DNA from: HGM11368 sp051883395
Lineage (GTDB): Bacteria > Bacillota > Clostridia > Christensenellales > UBA3700
Length of the DNA: 41,898 bases
Assembly (NCBI GenBank): GCA_051883395.1
Contig: JBJETQ010000049.1
Coordinates: 1 to 41,898, forward strand
Direction of reading: 5' to 3'
The translations under genes and the position numbers were made by a program. The notes below the pieces were generated by a model. That model did not search any database and was not told the origin of the DNA. It was given only the letters and a program-made list of their open reading frames with translations. Below, piece by piece: positions 26,358 through 33,352 of the stretch (position 1 is its first letter; every line of letters starts with the position of its first letter).

Positions 26358-27935
26358 TTATTTACCGCTTGCGCCATAGTTGGATAGAACTCTGGCGGAC
26401 GGGTCGTTTACGTTACAACCTTCCCATTCTTTGTTAGGCATCCAGAAGTCGACAATCATTTTGCTCTGACCGGGATAGTATTTTTCAAAAAGCTCCCTAT
26501 ACAACAGCGACTCTTTGGTAAAAGGCTGCGCATGAGTATATTTTGCTCTTTTTGTTTCATATTCCTGGTCGGTGTATAGAGATTCCGCATATTCTTTGAG
26601 ATAATCTACCATCGAGTGTCCCACCGCATCGGAAAACGCTGCTTTTTCTCTATACAATATATCGTCAGGCAGATAGTCGCCTTCAAAAGCCTTACGCAAC
26701 AGGTACTTGCCCTTGTTATAAGTATTGAGCTTCTTTTGCGGTTCTATCGCCATTACGTATTTTACAAAGTCAAGATCTCCAAAAGGAACTCTCGCTTCAA
26801 GCGAGTTGACGGATATACATCTGTCGGCTCTCAGTACGTCGTACATATACAACTCGCTCACTCTCTTGACCGCTTCCTGCTGAAAAGCGTCGGCGTCAGG
26901 AGCAAAATCGGTATATTTGTATCCGAACAATTCGTCGGAAATCTCACCCGTGAGCAATACCCTTATGTCCGTATTGCGATGAATAGCCTTGCATATCAGA
27001 TACATACCCATACTTGCTCTTATCGTGGTGATGTCGTAGGTACCCAGCATAGCCACCACTTCTTCCAAAGCGTCGAGCACGTCCTGTTTGGTTATGATAA
27101 CTTCGGTATGGTCGCTGCCGATATAATCTGCCACTTGTTTTGCGTATTTGAGATCTATTGCGTCTTCGCTCATACCTATTGCAAAGGTGCGTATCGGCTT
27201 GTCGCTCTTTTTTGCGGCTATTGCACAAACCAAAGAGCTATCGAGTCCGCCCGAAAGCAAAAATCCCACTTTTGCGTCGGCAACAAGTCTTTTTTCTACG
27301 CCGGCAACAAGCTTGGTTTTGATGTTGGCGCATACCGTATCGATATCATCATAACACACCTTTTCGACTTTGGTAATTTCATTATAGCACACAAACTCTC
27401 CATTTTTAAAATAATATCCGGGTGGAAATGGAAAAATTTCTTTAACAATTCCTACAAGGTTCTTGGCTTCGGATGCAAAGACGATAGTTTTCTGCTCGTC
27501 ATAGCCATAAAACAGCGGTCTGATACCTATCGGGTCTCTCGCTGCTATATAACTGTCAGATTTGCCGTCATAAATAATACATGCGAATTCGGCGTCGAGC
27601 ATTGCAAACATATCGACTCCGTATTCTCTGTACATAGGCAACAATATCTCGCAATCTGACTGGCTGACAAAATTATATTTTGAAGACAATTTTTCTTTTA
27701 TCTTTTCAAAGCCGTAGATTTCACCGTTACATACAACATAATCGGAATCCAGCCTGAAAGGCTGCATTCCGCTGTCGCTAAGTCCCATTATTGCCAATCT
27801 GTGAAAACCTAAAATGCCCGACGGCAAAGTTACTATCCTTGTCTGGTCCGGACCCCTTGACACAGTCTTTTCAAAGCCACGTTCAAAGGCTTCCATTGTT
27901 GCGCTCTTGCCGCAATATCCCATTATTCCGCACAT
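26358..27935 (-). CDS. asnB: Asparagine synthase, glutamine-hydrolysing
   Basis: This 525-residue enzyme makes asparagine from aspartate, ATP and glutamine. The class II glutaminase nucleophile is Cys2 (MCGIMGYCG), with GFHRLAIMG and SDCEILL in the same domain; the synthetase domain P-loop is LLSGGLDSSLVCAI. Size and layout are like E. coli AsnB. AAGGAG precedes the ATG. It is the first gene after amt-glnB, separated by 89 bases holding two hairpins, and heads a tight series down to dapL. Confidence 0.96.
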   Translation of the reverse strand: MCGIMGYCGKSATMEAFERGFEKTVSRGPDQTRIVTLPSGILGFHRLAIMGLSDSGMQPFRLDSDYVVCNGEIYGFEKIKEKLSSKYNFVSQSDCEILLPMYREYGVDMFAMLDAEFACIIYDGKSDSYIAARDPIGIRPLFYGYDEQKTIVFASEAKNLVGIVKEIFPFPPGYYFKNGEFVCYNEITKVEKVCYDDIDTVCANIKTKLVAGVEKRLVADAKVGFLLSGGLDSSLVCAIAAKKSDKPIRTFAIGMSEDAIDLKYAKQVADYIGSDHTEVIITKQDVLDALEEVVAMLGTYDITTIRASMGMYLICKAIHRNTDIRVLLTGEISDELFGYKYTDFAPDADAFQQEAVKRVSELYMYDVLRADRCISVNSLEARVPFGDLDFVKYVMAIEPQKKLNTYNKGKYLLRKAFEGDYLPDDILYREKAAFSDAVGHSMVDYLKEYAESLYTDQEYETKRAKYTHAQPFTKESLLYRELFEKYYPGQSKMIVDFWMPNKEWEGCNVNDPSARVLSNYGASGK

Positions 27936-27947
27936 AATTACTCCTTC

Positions 27948-28001
27948 GTAAAAGTTTGTCTTTTACACATTTTGTCCGACCGCCCCCGAAAGAGCGGTCG
28001 G
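27948..28001 (-). promoter_or_regulatory. Two hairpins between amt-glnB and asnB
   Basis: CCGACCGC (27976-27983) and GCGGTCGG (27994-28001) form an 8-bp stem with a 10-base loop; GTAAAAG (27948-27954) and CTTTTAC (27960-27966) form a 7-bp stem next to the asnB ribosome-binding site. There is no T-run after the first stem on the minus strand, so it may be a weak terminator, an RNA-processing site or a translational control element dividing the operon. Confidence 0.5.
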
Positions 28002-28024
28002 AATTGATTTGTCAACGCAGTTTA

Positions 28025-29746
28025 TCAATCGTCCTGCAAAGCGTCGTAACCTTCTTCTCCTGTACGAACCTTGACTACGTTTTCTACGTCGTAAACAAAT
28101 ATCTTGCCGTCGCCGATATGTCCCGTATAGAGAACTTTCTTCGCAGTCTCGATTACGTCCTGAACAGGTATCTTGCTTACCACTATATCTACCTGAACCT
28201 TAGGCAACAGGTTGCTGTCCACGGCAACGCCCCTGTAATATTCAGGTTTACCCTTTTGCTGTCCGTATCCCATAACGTGCGATACTGTCATACCTGTTAT
28301 GCCGAGTTTGCTCATAGCGTCTTTGAGAGCGTACAACCTTTCTTCCTTGAATATTATTTCTACCTTAGTAAACTTAGGCGTACCTTCGGCTACGAAAGAA
28401 GGCTCTTTCTTGACTACCACGGCTTCCGACACAGGTGTCTGTCCTGTTACCACAACGGTTTCTTCGCTGATATAGTCTGCATAAGCAACGGTGGACGGAG
28501 CAAAGTCCGCATAGGCACTAGGCAAACCGTGTTCGGTACTGTCAAGTCCTTTGATTTCTTCTTCTTTGGTTACTCTCAGTCCTATCGTCTTCTTGATAAT
28601 CGCAAAGCAAGCAATCATCATAACCGCCGTATATGCCGCAACTGACACAACGCCGAGTGCCTGTACTCCGAGTTGGTACCAGTTGCCCGTATAGAACAAA
28701 CCGTTTAGTCCGGCAGGAGCGTCAGGATTTGCCAGAAGTCCCACCGCAAGCGTTCCCCATATACCGTTTGCCATATGTACTCCGACAGCTCCGACAGGGT
28801 CGTCGATATGAAGTTTGAGATCCAATCCTTCTACTACCAATACTACCAAAATACCTGCTACCAAACCAACTACGCTGGAACCTATTGCGTCAAAGCATGC
28901 GCAGCCGGCGGTTACCGCAACCAGTCCTGCAAGACAAGCGTTGATACACATCGACACGTCAGGCTTGCCGTTTTTTATCCAGGTAAATATCATAGTCGTA
29001 ACAGTCGCTACCGCAGGAGCTATGGTTGTATTAAGGAATATCGTTGCCAGTTCCGATGCAGAAGTTGCAGCTGCGCCGTTGAATCCGTACCAACCAAACC
29101 ACAATATGAACGCACCCAACGCACCCAGCGGAATGGAATGTCCAGGAATTGCATTGACCTTGATTACCTTGCCCGACTTATCCTTGACGTATTTGCCAAG
29201 ACGTGGTCCAAGGAAAATCGCTCCTATCAATGCTGCTATACCGCCTACCATGTGAATTGCGGTAGAACCTGCATAGTCGTGGAAGCCCAGCGCCGCAAGC
29301 CAGCCGCCGCCCCATATCCAATGCGCTTCTATCGGATATATCAGCAAGGATATTACTGCGGAATATATACAGTACGATACAAACTTGGTGCGTTCTGCCA
29401 TCGAACCGGAAACTATTGTAGCAGTCGTTGCGCAGAACACCAGATTGAATACGAAAGTCGACGCCCCCGTAAATCCGTCTTCCGGACTAGCTATAAACTC
29501 TTTGAAATTTGCCCACAAATCCATATTAGGAATTCCGATAAGGCCGAACAATGCGTCTTCTCCCATCATAATTCCGAAGCCGAGCAACGAAAATACAACG
29601 GTGCCTATACAAAAGTCCATCAGGTTTTTCATTATTATATTGCCTGCGTTTTTTGCTCTGGTAAAACCTGTTTCTACCATCGCAAAGCCCGCTTGCATAA
29701 AGAATACCAATGCTGCACCTATTAAATACCAAAATTCTATTGTCAT
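28025..29746 (-). CDS. Ammonium transporter fused to a PII (GlnB/GlnK) domain
   Basis: This 573-residue protein is an Amt/MEP ammonium channel (residues 1 to about 400, eleven hydrophobic helices; MVETGFTRAKNAG in the first helices, GSTAIHMVGGIAALIGA with the pore His, and a second His in VGVHMANGIWG) followed by a linker of about 60 residues and a PII domain (about 461-573). In the PII part the motif GYGQQKGKPEYYRG and TGHIGDGKIFVY are kept, so nucleotide binding is likely, but the T-loop tyrosine that is uridylylated in proteobacteria is missing (RGVAVDSNLLPK). The fusion would tie channel gating by PII to the same polypeptide. It follows glnN by 59 bases. Confidence 0.94.
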   Translation of the reverse strand: MTIEFWYLIGAALVFFMQAGFAMVETGFTRAKNAGNIIMKNLMDFCIGTVVFSLLGFGIMMGEDALFGLIGIPNMDLWANFKEFIASPEDGFTGASTFVFNLVFCATTATIVSGSMAERTKFVSYCIYSAVISLLIYPIEAHWIWGGGWLAALGFHDYAGSTAIHMVGGIAALIGAIFLGPRLGKYVKDKSGKVIKVNAIPGHSIPLGALGAFILWFGWYGFNGAAATSASELATIFLNTTIAPAVATVTTMIFTWIKNGKPDVSMCINACLAGLVAVTAGCACFDAIGSSVVGLVAGILVVLVVEGLDLKLHIDDPVGAVGVHMANGIWGTLAVGLLANPDAPAGLNGLFYTGNWYQLGVQALGVVSVAAYTAVMMIACFAIIKKTIGLRVTKEEEIKGLDSTEHGLPSAYADFAPSTVAYADYISEETVVVTGQTPVSEAVVVKKEPSFVAEGTPKFTKVEIIFKEERLYALKDAMSKLGITGMTVSHVMGYGQQKGKPEYYRGVAVDSNLLPKVQVDIVVSKIPVQDVIETAKKVLYTGHIGDGKIFVYDVENVVKVRTGEEGYDALQDD

Positions 29747-29765
29747 AAGTTTTTCCTCTAAGTGC

Positions 29766-29793
29766 CGATACGTATTTTTGACGATACGTATCG
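29766..29793. promoter_or_regulatory. Perfect 10-bp inverted repeat between glnN and amt-glnB
   Basis: CGATACGTAT (29766-29775) and ATACGTATCG (29784-29793) with an 8-base loop. In the minus-strand transcript it is not followed by a T-run, so it is more likely a processing, stability or binding element than a terminator. Confidence 0.55.
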
Positions 29794-29805
29794 ACTTTTT
29801 TGCTA

Positions 29806-31902
29806 TTATTTAACTCCAAATAGCAAATCTCCGTATGTTGGGAACGGCCAGTATTTTTCTGCCGTAAGCGTTTCGGCTTCGTCTGCCACCGCTCTGAGTT
29901 GCGTCATTACCGAAAGTACGTTGTCCCTGATTGCATAGCTTTTCTGTTCTATGTCGGATATGAATTTGAGCTTGACAATCTGGTCTTCCAGTTCTTCCGT
30001 CTTGGTGAGAATCTGCTCTGTCAACAGAGACAGTCTGCCAACCGTTTTCTTTTCGCTTGCGCAAGTTGCGTCAGGCATAAACGCCTTCTTTGCAACCGCC
30101 GTGTCGCTCAGCTCTTTGATATAGCTCTCGATTGCAGGAACTATCTCCTTTCTTGCCATATCCACCATGGTACATGCTTCGATGACTATGGTTTTACAAT
30201 AGTTGTCGAGCATTATTTCCACACGAGATTTAAGCTCTGTTTCCGTAAATACGTTGTGCGACGTGAGCATCTCCACGTTCTTTCTGTCAATAAGATGTGG
30301 CATACAGTCAGGAGTAGTACGATAGTTGAGCAATCCTCTCTTTTGAGTAGCTTCTTCAATCCATGCGTCGTCGTAGCCGTTGCCATTGAACAGGATACGC
30401 TTGTGATCCTTGATTGTCTTCTTTATCATCTCATGCAAAGTCTGTTCAAAGCTCTCTGCTCCTTCGAGTCTGTCCGCATAAATTTTGAGCGACTGAGCAA
30501 CTGCGCTGTTGAGCATAATGTTTGCGCACGAGATGCTGTTGGAAGAACCTAACATACGGAACTCGAACTTGTTGCCGGTAAAGGCGAAAGGCGACGTTCT
30601 GTTACGGTCGGTCGTATCTCTTGCAAACTTAGGCAATACGTCAACGCCAAGTTTGAGAGTTGTCTTTTTTGTTCCGCTGTAAGGCTTGTCGCTCTCGATT
30701 GCTTCAAGTATAGCCGTAAGCTCGTCTCCCAAGAATATGGATACTACGGCAGGCGGAGCTTCGTTGGCTCCGAGACGATGGTCGTTGCCGGCAGTAGCAA
30801 CTGACAATCTGAGCAAATCCTGATAGTCGTCTACCGCTTTGATTACTGCACAAAGGAACAACAAGAACTGTGCGTTTTCATAAGGCGTTTCGCCAGGAGA
30901 CAACAAGTTGACGCCCGTGTCGGTAGCCATAGACCAGTTGTTGTGTTTTCCGCTTCCGTTGACGCCTGCAAAAGGCTTTTCGTGCAACAGACAAACAAGT
31001 CCGTGTCTCAGCGCAACCTTCTGCATGATTTCCATAGTCAACTGGTTGTGGTCGGTAGCTATGTTGGTAGTAGTATAGATTGGCGCTAGTTCGTGCTGTG
31101 CAGGAGCAACTTCGTTGTGTTCCGTCTTTGCAAGAATACCGAGCTTCCACAGTTCTTCGTTGAGTTCCTGCATGTATGCGGCAACTCTCGGTTTAATCAT
31201 TCCGAAATAATGGTCTTCCATTTCCTGTCCCTTAGGAGACTTGGCTCCGAAAAGAGTTCTGCCGGTATAAATCAGGTCTTTTCTCTGGTCGAACATAGCT
31301 TTGTCAACCAAAAAATATTCCTGCTCAGGACCTACGGAAGTCCTTACGCATTTGACGTCTGTATTGCCAAACAATCTCAATACTCTCAAAGCCTGTTTGT
31401 TGAGAGCTTCCATTGAACGAAGCAAAGGCGTCTTTTTGTCAAGCGCTTCGCCACCGTAAGAACAAAATGCGGTAGGTATGCACAAGGTCTTGCCTTTGAT
31501 AAAAGCGTATGACGTAGGGTCCCATGCGGTATATCCCCTTGCTTCAAAGGTAGCTCTTATGCCGCCCGAAGGAAAACTTGATGCGTCAGGCTCACCTTTG
31601 ATAAGTTCCTTGCCCGAAAATTCCATAATAACTCTGCCGTCGGGAGCGGGAGTGATAAAGCTATCGTGCTTTTCTGCCGTGATGCCCGTAAGGGGCTGGA
31701 ACCAATGCGTAAAGTGGGTTGCCCCTTTGGATATTGCCCAGTCTTTCATTGCCGTAGCAACCGCATTGGCAACGGAAAGGTCGAGCTGCGCTCCTTCATC
31801 TATCGTCTTTTTGAGAGACTGATAGACCTTAGCCGACAAAGTAGCTTTCATTACTCTGTCGTCAAAAACCAAACTTCCGAACATTTCGCTTACTGTTTCC
31901 AT
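29806..31902 (-). CDS. glnN: Glutamine synthetase type III
   Basis: This 698-residue protein is the long type III glutamine synthetase, which makes glutamine from glutamate, ammonia and ATP as a large oligomer. The length (over 690 residues versus about 440 for type I) and blocks such as VGPEQEYFLVD, EVAPAQHELAPI, GVNGSGKHNNWSM and NRTSPFAFTGNKFEFRMLG identify it. The catalytic Glu/His/Arg positions look intact. The ATG at 31902 follows AAGGAG. It is the first gene of the minus-strand nitrogen block and has a roughly 140-base leader with a consensus promoter and a terminator before the start codon, so expression is probably set by attenuation. Confidence 0.96.
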   Translation of the reverse strand: METVSEMFGSLVFDDRVMKATLSAKVYQSLKKTIDEGAQLDLSVANAVATAMKDWAISKGATHFTHWFQPLTGITAEKHDSFITPAPDGRVIMEFSGKELIKGEPDASSFPSGGIRATFEARGYTAWDPTSYAFIKGKTLCIPTAFCSYGGEALDKKTPLLRSMEALNKQALRVLRLFGNTDVKCVRTSVGPEQEYFLVDKAMFDQRKDLIYTGRTLFGAKSPKGQEMEDHYFGMIKPRVAAYMQELNEELWKLGILAKTEHNEVAPAQHELAPIYTTTNIATDHNQLTMEIMQKVALRHGLVCLLHEKPFAGVNGSGKHNNWSMATDTGVNLLSPGETPYENAQFLLFLCAVIKAVDDYQDLLRLSVATAGNDHRLGANEAPPAVVSIFLGDELTAILEAIESDKPYSGTKKTTLKLGVDVLPKFARDTTDRNRTSPFAFTGNKFEFRMLGSSNSISCANIMLNSAVAQSLKIYADRLEGAESFEQTLHEMIKKTIKDHKRILFNGNGYDDAWIEEATQKRGLLNYRTTPDCMPHLIDRKNVEMLTSHNVFTETELKSRVEIMLDNYCKTIVIEACTMVDMARKEIVPAIESYIKELSDTAVAKKAFMPDATCASEKKTVGRLSLLTEQILTKTEELEDQIVKLKFISDIEQKSYAIRDNVLSVMTQLRAVADEAETLTAEKYWPFPTYGDLLFGVK

Positions 31903-31918
31903 ATTGATTCTCCTTAAT

Positions 31919-31961
31919 AAAAAAATAAGACAATGGGGCTTGAAAATTCAAGACCCCATTG
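31919..31961 (-). terminator. Terminator in the glnN leader (attenuator)
   Basis: CAATGGGG (31931-31938) pairs with CCCCATTG (31954-31961); an inner stem (CTTGA/TCAAG) extends it, and on the minus strand the stem runs through TCTTA into T7 (31925-31919). It ends just before the ribosome-binding site of glnN, inside the leader made from the promoter at 32050-32078. A second AAAGGC (31966-31961) at its base could pair in an alternative AAGAC/GTCTT stem. Confidence 0.8.
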
Positions 31962-31998
31962 CCTTTGTCTTATATGTTGTGCGTAACCAAATTAAAAG

Positions 31999-32027
31999 GG
32001 CGTCTGAGAGCTATGCTCCAAGACGCC
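31999..32027 (-). promoter_or_regulatory. First leader hairpin of glnN, terminator-like
   Basis: Minus strand GGCGTCT (32027-32021) pairs with AGACGCC (32005-31999), with an inner GAGC-ATA-GCTC stem, followed by CTTTTAATTT. It resembles a weak terminator and competes with the hexaloop hairpin at 32020-32035. Confidence 0.6.
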
Positions 32028-32035
32028 TTTGCCTT
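32020..32035 (-). promoter_or_regulatory. Candidate ANTAR-target hexaloop hairpin, glnN leader
   Basis: Minus strand AAGGC-AAAGGC-GTCTT: a 5-bp stem (one G-U pair) with hexaloop AAAGGC, A at position 1 and G at position 4 as ANTAR proteins need. It shares bases with the 5' arm of the terminator-like hairpin, so the two cannot form together. Confidence 0.5.
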
Positions 32036-32049
32036 TTGATTACGACATC

Positions 32050-32078
32050 ATTATATTCCTTGTGCCGTTCGTTGTCAA
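32050..32078 (-). promoter_or_regulatory. glnN promoter
   Basis: Minus strand TTGACA (32073-32078), 17-base spacer, TATAAT (32050-32055): both boxes are perfect. The start would be near 32043, giving a leader of about 140 bases. It probably drives glnN and amt-glnB, perhaps the whole block. Confidence 0.88.
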
Positions 32079-32145
32079 CGATTTGCAGATAAATTTTTAC
32101 AAAAATTTTTGCCGGGCTATTTTTTGCTAAATTTGTCGTCTATTG

Positions 32146-32174
32146 TTGACAAGGGTATAAAAAGCGAGTAAAAT
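32146..32174 (+). promoter_or_regulatory. Glutamate synthase operon promoter
   Basis: TTGACA (32146-32151), 17-base spacer, TAAAAT (32169-32174). The start would be near 32181, so the RNA begins a few bases before the hexaloop hairpin. Confidence 0.88.
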
Positions 32175-32184
32175 AATGATTAAA

Positions 32185-32204
32185 GATGAGCAAAGGCGTT
32201 CATC
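32185..32204 (+). promoter_or_regulatory. Candidate ANTAR-target antiterminator, glutamate synthase leader
   Basis: GATGAGC (32185-32191), loop AAAGGC (32192-32197), GTTCATC (32198-32204): a 7-bp stem with one G-U pair and a hexaloop identical to that in the glnN leader, with A at position 1 and G at position 4. The loop and right arm are the left arm of the terminator at 32192-32237, so the structures are mutually exclusive. Confidence 0.62.
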
Positions 32205-32237
32205 GTTGGGTTAATACCCTTCGGTGGGCGCCTTTTT
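32192..32237 (+). terminator. Terminator in the glutamate synthase leader (attenuator)
   Basis: AAAGGCG-TTCATCG (32192-32205) pairs over 14 positions with CGGTGGG-CGCCTTT (32222-32235), with an inner GGGT/ACCC stem, then TT and ATT. It sits between the promoter and the first gene, so most transcripts would stop unless it is prevented from folding. Confidence 0.8.
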
Positions 32238-32260
32238 ATTGTTAAAAGTGAGGTAATATT

Positions 32261-33352
32261 ATGTTGAAAGAAGGTCAGATACGTATTCCTTCGGGTTGCG
32301 CAATCGCCGCAGTCATCTCTCGGGACGGCAACAAAATGAGCGGAGAAAAAATCATAGAGTGTATGAAACCTATGCACGACCGCAGCAACGGACTGGGCGG
32401 CGGATTTGCCGCTTACGGTATTTATCCCGAGTACAAAGACCAATATGCATTGCATATTTTTTACAACAATCAAACCTGTCGTGAAGAATGTGAGAGATTT
32501 CTCAAAGACAGTTTTGAAGTGGTACGTTCGGAAAATATCCCTACAAGAAAAATTCCTGAAATAACCGACGAGCCGCTCATTTGGAGATATTTTGTTTCTC
32601 CGCTGGCTTCCGTTCTTGCTTCTATGCAACTGGACGAGAAAGAATACGTCGTAAGAATAGTAACAAGAATCAATACCCAATTCAAAGGTACGTACGTATT
32701 TTCCTGCGGAAAAAATATGGGTGCATTCAAGGCTGTGGGCTTTCCTGAGGACGTGGGCAGATTTTACAGACTGGAAGAATATCAGGGATACAGCTGGACA
32801 GCTCACGGACGATATCCTACCAATACTCCGGGTTGGTGGGGCGGCGCTCACCCTTTTGCATTGTTAGACTACTCTATCGTGCATAACGGCGAGATTTCGT
32901 CATACGACGCCAACAGAAGATTTATTGAGATGTTCGGCTACAAATGCACGTTGCAGACCGATACCGAAGTAATAACGTATATTGCCGACTATCTGTTGCG
33001 ACGTCAAGGTTTGACTCTCGAAGAAACGGCTTCCGTCATTACGGCGCCTTTCTGGGATACCATCGCAAGAAAGGACAAGAAAGAACAGGAAAGACTTAAA
33101 TATCTGAGAACGGTATTTTCAAGTCTGCTGATTACAGGTCCGTTTTCTATTGTGCTGGGCTTTGAAGGCGGCATTATGGCACTCAATGACAGACTCAAAC
33201 TACGCTCCATGGTAGTTGGCGAATATGAAGACAAGGTTTACGTTGCCAGCGAAGAAGCCGCAATAAGAACCATGGAACCAAACGTCTCCAACATATATGC
33301 GCCTGCCGGCGGTGAACCGGTGATTGTACGTGTAAAGGAAGGTAAATATTGA
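32261..33352 (+). CDS. Glutamate synthase, glutaminase (amidotransferase) subunit
   Basis: This 363-residue protein matches the N-terminal class II glutaminase domain of glutamate synthase, here a separate gene as in archaea and many clostridia. It hydrolyses glutamine and hands ammonia to the synthase subunit. The nucleophile is probably Cys13 in PSGCAIAAVIS, exposed after removal of a 12-residue leader; further landmarks are RYPTNTPGWWGGAHPFALLD and HNGEISSYDANRRFIE. GAGGTAA precedes the ATG. It is the first gene of the plus-strand operon and its stop overlaps the next start (TGATG). Confidence 0.92.
   Translation: MLKEGQIRIPSGCAIAAVISRDGNKMSGEKIIECMKPMHDRSNGLGGGFAAYGIYPEYKDQYALHIFYNNQTCREECERFLKDSFEVVRSENIPTRKIPEITDEPLIWRYFVSPLASVLASMQLDEKEYVVRIVTRINTQFKGTYVFSCGKNMGAFKAVGFPEDVGRFYRLEEYQGYSWTAHGRYPTNTPGWWGGAHPFALLDYSIVHNGEISSYDANRRFIEMFGYKCTLQTDTEVITYIADYLLRRQGLTLEETASVITAPFWDTIARKDKKEQERLKYLRTVFSSLLITGPFSIVLGFEGGIMALNDRLKLRSMVVGEYEDKVYVASEEAAIRTMEPNVSNIYAPAGGEPVIVRVKEGKY

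Noticed and set aside
26616..27659. 347-codon plus-strand ORF opposite asnB
   Set aside because: Shadow of asnB with no start signal and Cys/His/Tyr-rich composition.
25612..27960. Purine, T-box or amino-acid riboswitch ahead of asnB/purC/purA
   Set aside because: The gaps are 9 to 89 bases and show neither the conserved purine-riboswitch loops nor a T-box sequence.
27987..28015. asnB promoter with TTGACA at 28010-28015
   Set aside because: The sequence 17 bases downstream is CTTTCG, inside the hairpin, and has no resemblance to a -10 box.
31999..32018. Second ANTAR hexaloop in the first glnN leader hairpin
   Set aside because: The inner stem GAGC-ATA-GCTC closes a three-base loop and no register gives a six-base loop with A1 and G4 on a stable stem.
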